DNA from: Lactiplantibacillus garii
GTDB lineage: Bacteria; Bacillota; Bacilli; Lactobacillales; Lactobacillaceae
Assembly: GCF_003885105.1 (NCBI RefSeq)
Contig: NZ_QWZQ01000021.1
Span: 1-51,614 of the forward strand
DNA length: 51,614 nt
Reading direction: 5' to 3'
In this document: piece after piece, positions 48,736 to 51,614 of the stretch
How positions within the stretch are numbered: position 1 is the stretch's first letter
How the letters are laid out: each line of letters begins with the position of its first letter
Notes under the pieces: model-generated
What the model saw: only the letters and a program-made list of their open reading frames with translations
Database searches by the model: none
What the model was told of the DNA's origin: nothing
Translations under genes and position numbers: made by a program

Positions 48736-50259
48736 TTAATTTTTAGTTGCAGCGTCAATTTTTCGTTTAAGTGCCTGAATATCCGCCGTTTTTGCGTTCG
48801 AATCCGCCATCAACTGATCGTACTTAAACCGTAATAACGGTAAATCAACCGTTGCCGATTGCGCCCGATGGGGAACCGTATTCGGATCAACTAACTGCTG
48901 ATGCTTAAGGGTTAGCGTCCGGGTCGCGACGGCCGTCCGAAACGGTTCGTCGTGGGAAACAAAAATAACGGTTCCCGGATAATTTTGCAAGTAGTCCGCC
49001 AAGGCGTCGAGCGCGTCAACGTCCAAGTAGTTGGTCGGTTCGTCCAACATTAAAACGTTGTAGTTTCCAACCAAGATGCGTACTAACTGTAATTTGACCA
49101 GTTCCCCACCACTAAGTTCAGCCACCAACTGCGGATAAAACCGGGCGGGTAACCCCAATGCTCCTAACACGTTACGGATGGTTTGGTCCGGCAAGTTACT
49201 GGCCCGCCGCACCGTTTGCCAAACCGTTAACTCACCATTGAGCGCCGTCATGTCCTGGTTAAACACCCCAACTTTAGCGGCTGGCGCCAAGGTTAATCCC
49301 CTGGTTTGACCAGCCAAAACGGCTTCCAACAAGGTTGTTTTTCCACTACCGTTGGGGCCCACCAAGGCCACCCGAGCGCCGGGCTTGATTTGAAAAGTGG
49401 CGCGCGTCAGTAATGTTTTTCCGTACGCGGCTAGTGTTACGTTTAAAGCCGTCACCACCGTCTTACCCGTAAAACGGGGGAAATCGGTTGCCACTAACTT
49501 AAAGCCACTCTGCGTAAACGGCTTTGCCACCGTTACCTCACGTTCGCCCCGTTCAACTAATTTTTTGGCGCTCCGGTCCATTTTTGCCGCGGTAGCTTCC
49601 CGTAACGATTTAGAGTTCGCCCGTTCGGCGGCGGTCATTCGACTACTGCCCTTGCGAATTCGTTGGGCCTTTTCATGGCGCGCCTGGGTCGCCTTTTTTA
49701 AGTCCTGTAAATGGCGATGTTGCCGGGTATAGGCCGCCTCCTGGGTCGCAAGTTGTTGCCGGGTAATTGCTTGATACTGCGCGTAGTTCCCCGGATAGGC
49801 TTGAAATTCCTGGTTCGCCACGGCCCACGTCTCGGTCGTTACGGCGTTTAATAGCTGTCGATCGTGCGAAATTAAAAGCAGTAATCCCCGAAACTGGCGT
49901 AATTGTTTGGCTAACCAGTCCTGGTGCGTTTCATCTAAATTAGACGACGGTTCGTCCAAAATTAGAATTTCAGGGCGTTTATTCAGCGCCGCCCGCACCC
50001 GGGCCAACATTGCCTGACCACCGCTCTGCTCAAACGTAGGCGCAATTTGCGGCACGTAGACCACCGGTGCGTTTACGATCAACTGACCTTCAAAGTCGTG
50101 GTCTTCTCCCGTCAACATGTGGGCCAACGTGGATTTACCAGCACCGTTGCGGCCGACAATGCCGATATGGGCGCTGTCCGACGCGGTTAGTGATTGAATC
50201 GTAAATAACGGCCGCCCCGCAATTAATTTTTGTACGTAGCTTAATTTTATTTCTGTCAT
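48736..50259 (-). CDS. ABC-F ATPase of the antibiotic-resistance type (Vga/Lsa/VmlR-like)
   Basis: Soluble twin-ATPase that would act on the ribosome and dislodge antibiotics of the peptidyl-transferase centre. In this 507-residue protein NBD1 is compact: Walker A GRNGAGKSTL (about 35), signature EQSGGQAML, Walker B LILDEPSSNLDE, as in Vga, Lsa and VmlR. The interdomain linker (about 175-265) is rich in Lys, Arg and Glu. NBD2 has GPNGSGKTTLL, SGGELVKLQL and VLMLDEPTNYLD. There is no membrane domain. The ATG at 50259 has AAGGGGGA upstream; the frame runs on to 50307 inside the leader. The gene is preceded by an attenuator leader (50312-50462). Drug spectrum unknown. Confidence 0.85.
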   Translation of the reverse strand: MTEIKLSYVQKLIAGRPLFTIQSLTASDSAHIGIVGRNGAGKSTLAHMLTGEDHDFEGQLIVNAPVVYVPQIAPTFEQSGGQAMLARVRAALNKRPEILILDEPSSNLDETHQDWLAKQLRQFRGLLLLISHDRQLLNAVTTETWAVANQEFQAYPGNYAQYQAITRQQLATQEAAYTRQHRHLQDLKKATQARHEKAQRIRKGSSRMTAAERANSKSLREATAAKMDRSAKKLVERGEREVTVAKPFTQSGFKLVATDFPRFTGKTVVTALNVTLAAYGKTLLTRATFQIKPGARVALVGPNGSGKTTLLEAVLAGQTRGLTLAPAAKVGVFNQDMTALNGELTVWQTVRRASNLPDQTIRNVLGALGLPARFYPQLVAELSGGELVKLQLVRILVGNYNVLMLDEPTNYLDVDALDALADYLQNYPGTVIFVSHDEPFRTAVATRTLTLKHQQLVDPNTVPHRAQSATVDLPLLRFKYDQLMADSNAKTADIQALKRKIDAATKN

Positions 50260-50311
50260 TTTAAAATCCCCCTTAAAACCGGGATTCTTGGTGGTACCTG
50301 GGCACAATCGC

Positions 50312-50344
50312 GCACAAAAAAAGCGTTCCCGAACCGGGAGCGCT
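50312..50344 (-). terminator. Attenuator terminator in the ABC-F leader
   Basis: Minus strand: AGCG-CTCCCG-GTT-CGGGAA-CGCT stem (50322-50344) followed by seven T (50315-50321), 56 nt before the ABC-F start codon. It would stop most transcripts before the gene. Confidence 0.85.
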
Positions 50345-50440
50345 GGCTACGGACTTCGCCAGCACCACTAATTAATCCCAAAACGGACAGTCCACCCCTT
50401 AAACGTGGTAATGACTGTTCAGTTACTAGAATTAATTAGT
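50342..50440 (-). promoter_or_regulatory. ABC-F leader stems
   Basis: Minus strand, 5' to 3': outer stem ACTAATTAAT (50431-50440) with ATTAATTAGT (50367-50376); inner hairpin ACAGTC (50413-50418) with GACTGT (50387-50392), extended by CCAC/GTGG; then GCTGGC / GCCAGC (50358-50363 with 50342-50347), which shares three bases with the terminator stem. GGGATT (50373-50378) can also pair with AATCCC downstream (50281-50286). Confidence 0.65.
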
Positions 50441-50447
50441 TGCGCAT
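50436..50447 (-). CDS. Three-codon leader ORF (Met-Arg-Asn-stop)
   Basis: ATG CGC AAC TAA with GGAGG (50458-50462) 10 nt upstream, a good ribosome binding site. The stop codon overlaps the 5' strand of the outer leader stem, so a ribosome halted at the end would prevent that stem from forming. Short leader ORFs of this sort are known in attenuators of ABC-F resistance genes. Confidence 0.65.
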   Translation of the reverse strand: MRN

Positions 50448-50484
50448 TGGCTGAAATCCTCCGTGTTTTCATAAGTTATTTTAT

Positions 50485-50513
50485 ACAATAGCATGGTTAA
50501 TTTAATTTGGCAA
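50485..50513 (-). promoter_or_regulatory. ABC-F promoter
   Basis: Minus strand: -35 TTGCCA (50508-50513), 17-bp spacer, -10 TATTGT (50485-50490); TATAAA right after is an alternative -10. The leader RNA would be about 220 nt. Confidence 0.55.
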
Positions 50514-50582
50514 CCGGGTAGAGTTGTCTTTAAACATAACTTTCAGTAAACTTAAACTAATTTCTGAAAGCGGGTGTTCGTT

Positions 50583-50966
50583 GTGAAAAAGATTCTGGCC
50601 ATCGCCAGCTTTTCCGTCCTCGGTGGTGGATTACGTGAATTGCTTAGTTTAGTGGTCACTTGGCCACAACACTTCTGGATTACGGCCATCATTAACGTTA
50701 CGGGGGCGTTTCTTTTAAGTTTGGTCACCGGTTTATTGCCGGCCCGGCTGCCGGTTTCCGAAAACGTGGTGACTGGCATGAGTGTTGGTCTGGTAGGAAG
50801 TTTTACCACCTTTTCAACTTTTACTAACGAAGCGCTACAATTATTGCGGGGTGAGCATAGCGTTTTGGGTGTGCTTTACGTCGTAACGAGTCTCGGACTG
50901 GGGTTACTGGCCGGCCTAGCCGGTAACCTGCTTAGTGAGCGCTGGTCACCAGTGGAGGTCGATTAA
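50583..50966 (+). CDS. crcB: Fluoride exporter subunit CrcB/FluC (first)
   Basis: Subunit of the small Fluc fluoride channel. The 127-residue protein has four membrane segments and the key motifs INVTGAFLLSLVTGLLPARL (with the pore Asn) and GSFTTFSTFTNEALQLL (with the two-Phe box and the TM3 Thr/Ser track). The start is taken as the GTG at 50583 (VKKILAIASF...); a GTG at 50574 is in frame and neither has a strong site. Its stop overlaps the start of the second subunit by 1 nt. Confidence 0.9.
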   Translation: MKKILAIASFSVLGGGLRELLSLVVTWPQHFWITAIINVTGAFLLSLVTGLLPARLPVSENVVTGMSVGLVGSFTTFSTFTNEALQLLRGEHSVLGVLYVVTSLGLGLLAGLAGNLLSERWSPVEVD

Positions 50967-51319
50967 TGCTGACTTTAACGCTACTCGCTGGCGGTGGTGC
51001 GGCAATTGGTGCCCTCGGCCGCTTTGCGATTATGCACTTTGCCCGCCCACTAAACGACCGCTGGCCACTTCCAATCGCTACGCTCTTCATTAACTTGACT
51101 GGCGCATTCCTATTGGGCCTTTTACTGGCACGCACCCTGCCCCTCAACTGGCAGGTTTTTCTTGGGACCGGTATTACGGGTGGTTACACCACTTTTTCAA
51201 CTATGATCAACGAAGTCGTCCTGTTAGCTCGTCATCACCACTGGCACGTGGCCTGGACGTACTTGGGAACCAGCTTAATTGGCGGATTAGCCCTGGCTTT
51301 CCTCGGAAACATTTTATAA
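50966..51319 (+). CDS. crcB: Fluoride exporter subunit CrcB/FluC (second)
   Basis: Second Fluc subunit, 117 residues, four membrane segments, with GGGAAIGALGRFAIM, INLTGAFLLGLLLARTLP and GITGGYTTFSTMINEVVLL. It overlaps the upstream crcB by 1 nt (TAATG). Paired genes like this in Gram-positives encode a heterodimer with opposite topologies; pairing here is inferred from order. No fluoride riboswitch was seen upstream. Confidence 0.92.
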   Translation: MLTLTLLAGGGAAIGALGRFAIMHFARPLNDRWPLPIATLFINLTGAFLLGLLLARTLPLNWQVFLGTGITGGYTTFSTMINEVVLLARHHHWHVAWTYLGTSLIGGLALAFLGNIL

Positions 51320-51357
51320 ACTATAATTAATCTGTTTTTTTGGGAAAAACTATTATT

Positions 51358-51462
51358 ATGAAAAAATTCATCACTAATCATCCGTGTTGGAGTATTACGC
51401 TCCTACTCGTCATCTACACAATTACGGCACTAATCACGAGTTTAAACGGCTTAGGCTTTTAG
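51358..51462 (+). CDS. 34-residue single-pass membrane peptide
   Basis: Short frame below the length normally annotated: MKKFITNHPCWS, then a hydrophobic run (ITLLLVIYTITALIT) and SLNGLGF. TGGGAAA lies upstream but is a weak site. It follows the crcB pair by 38 bp. The Lys-rich head plus one membrane helix look designed, yet the evidence for translation is thin. Function unknown. Confidence 0.45.
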   Translation: MKKFITNHPCWSITLLLVIYTITALITSLNGLGF

Positions 51463-51489
51463 TCCTCAAGTCACAAAAACCTGGCAACG

Positions 51490-51614
51490 GGACTGCTCCG
51501 AGTCAAGTAGACAGTTCAAATAATTAAAATAGCTATGCAGTTTTTAGAATGGCATGATTCCGAAATTCTTTCGGGGTCATGCCATTTAGTGTTTCTTGGC
51601 GACGCTTGTAGTTA
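51490..51614 (-). mobile_element. IS3-family element, end portion at the window edge
   Basis: The terminal inverted repeat seems to be GACTGCTCCGAGTCAAGTAG near 51491-51510, followed inward by the transposase end. Only about 120 bp lie in the window. The exact outer end and target duplication cannot be fixed without the other end. Confidence 0.7.
51533..51614 (-). CDS. IS3-family transposase OrfB, C-terminal 26 residues
   Basis: Partial gene that runs off the right edge. The visible end reads NYKRRQETLNGMTPKEFRNH then AILKTA-stop. The pattern (YNxRRxQxxLxGMTPxEFR) is the C-terminus of IS3-family (IS150-like group) DDE integrase-type transposases. Completeness beyond the edge cannot be judged. 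Confidence 0.85.
   Translation of the reverse strand, partial: NYKRRQETLNGMTPKEFRNHAILKTA

Noticed and set aside
50281-50462. T-box riboswitch for the ABC-F leader
   Set aside because: GGTACCACC looks T-box-like at first sight, but it lies after the terminator, and there is no AGTA-box, specifier loop or UGGNACC bulge before the terminator. A ribosome-sensing leader fits better.
50514-50582. Fluoride riboswitch upstream of crcB
   Set aside because: The conserved GGNGAUG start and the pseudoknot segments are missing; only about 70 bp separate the genes, mostly occupied by the divergent ABC-F promoter.
1-51614. CRISPR arrays, tRNA or rRNA genes, prophage
   Set aside because: No regularly spaced direct repeats, no cloverleaf with a TTCGA-type loop in intergenic DNA, no 16S/23S signatures and no phage structural or integrase genes were seen.

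Overview
The window reads as a chromosomal segment of a Lactobacillaceae bacterium of the plantarum/brevis neighbourhood. The grounds are Gram-positive promoters and AGGAGG-type ribosome binding sites, several PTS sugar systems, a C69 dipeptidase, an LpdB/LpdD pair of the lactobacillar gallate-decarboxylase type and a YkoEDC thiamine transporter. I cannot name the species. No rRNA, tRNA, CRISPR array, prophage or plasmid functions were seen. The only clear mobile DNA is the end of an IS3-family element at the right edge (about 51490-51614).

Layout. 1-7.8 kb: two tandem terminators, a small alarmone synthetase, an FAD-linked 2-hydroxyacid dehydrogenase, an LCP cell-wall ligase, small unknown genes, and a lone PTS EIIC with its RpiR regulator. 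7.9-12.3 kb: an OmpR-type two-component system, a 680-bp stretch made of two diverged inverted repeat copies, then small and secreted unknown proteins and a protein resembling only the N-terminal lobe of an AMP-forming ligase. 12.3-16.5 kb: an Nramp metal transporter, a TetR regulator, an Rrf2 regulator and lpdB-lpdD. 16.6-25.3 kb: sugar-polymer genes: a membrane-anchored GH46 chitosanase, a GH65 phosphorylase and a treR-treA-PTS trehalose operon with operators built into its promoter. 25.4-33 kb: a PnuC-type transporter, methionine aminopeptidase, an FMN reductase, a DUF2252 protein, Ndk, thioredoxin and small unknowns. 33-38.7 kb: the mannitol operon mtlA-mtlR-mtlF-mtlD. 39-45.7 kb: C69 dipeptidase, a secreted basic protein, nagB, a candidate small RNA, an L,D-transpeptidase, a GreA paralogue, an aldo-keto reductase and a glutathione peroxidase. 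45.7-51.6 kb: TPP riboswitch with ykoE-ykoD-ykoC, an antibiotic-resistance-type ABC-F protein behind an attenuator leader, paired CrcB fluoride channel subunits, a 34-residue membrane peptide and the IS3 end.

How it fits together. The carbon genes (mannitol, trehalose, GH65, chitosanase, NagB, lone EIIC) mostly carry their own local control. TreR-like boxes fill the treR promoter spacer, NagR-like boxes fill the nagB promoter spacer, a cre site overlaps the mtlA -35 box, and another cre lies just downstream of the EIIC -10 box. Chitosanase plus tannin-related LpdB/LpdD hint at a plant or fungal habitat, which is inference.

The least explained signals are: (1) the ABC-F leader, with a three-codon ORF (Met-Arg-Asn-stop) whose stop codon lies in the first strand of a long stem and with a full intrinsic terminator; (2) a dispersed intergenic repeat present three times, always between convergent genes, with compensatory base changes in its hairpins; (3) a 72-nt candidate RNA at 42492-42563; (4) the inverted repeat pair at 10212-10730. 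Several starts were moved from the longest possible frame to a codon with a proper ribosome binding site; each entry gives the reason.
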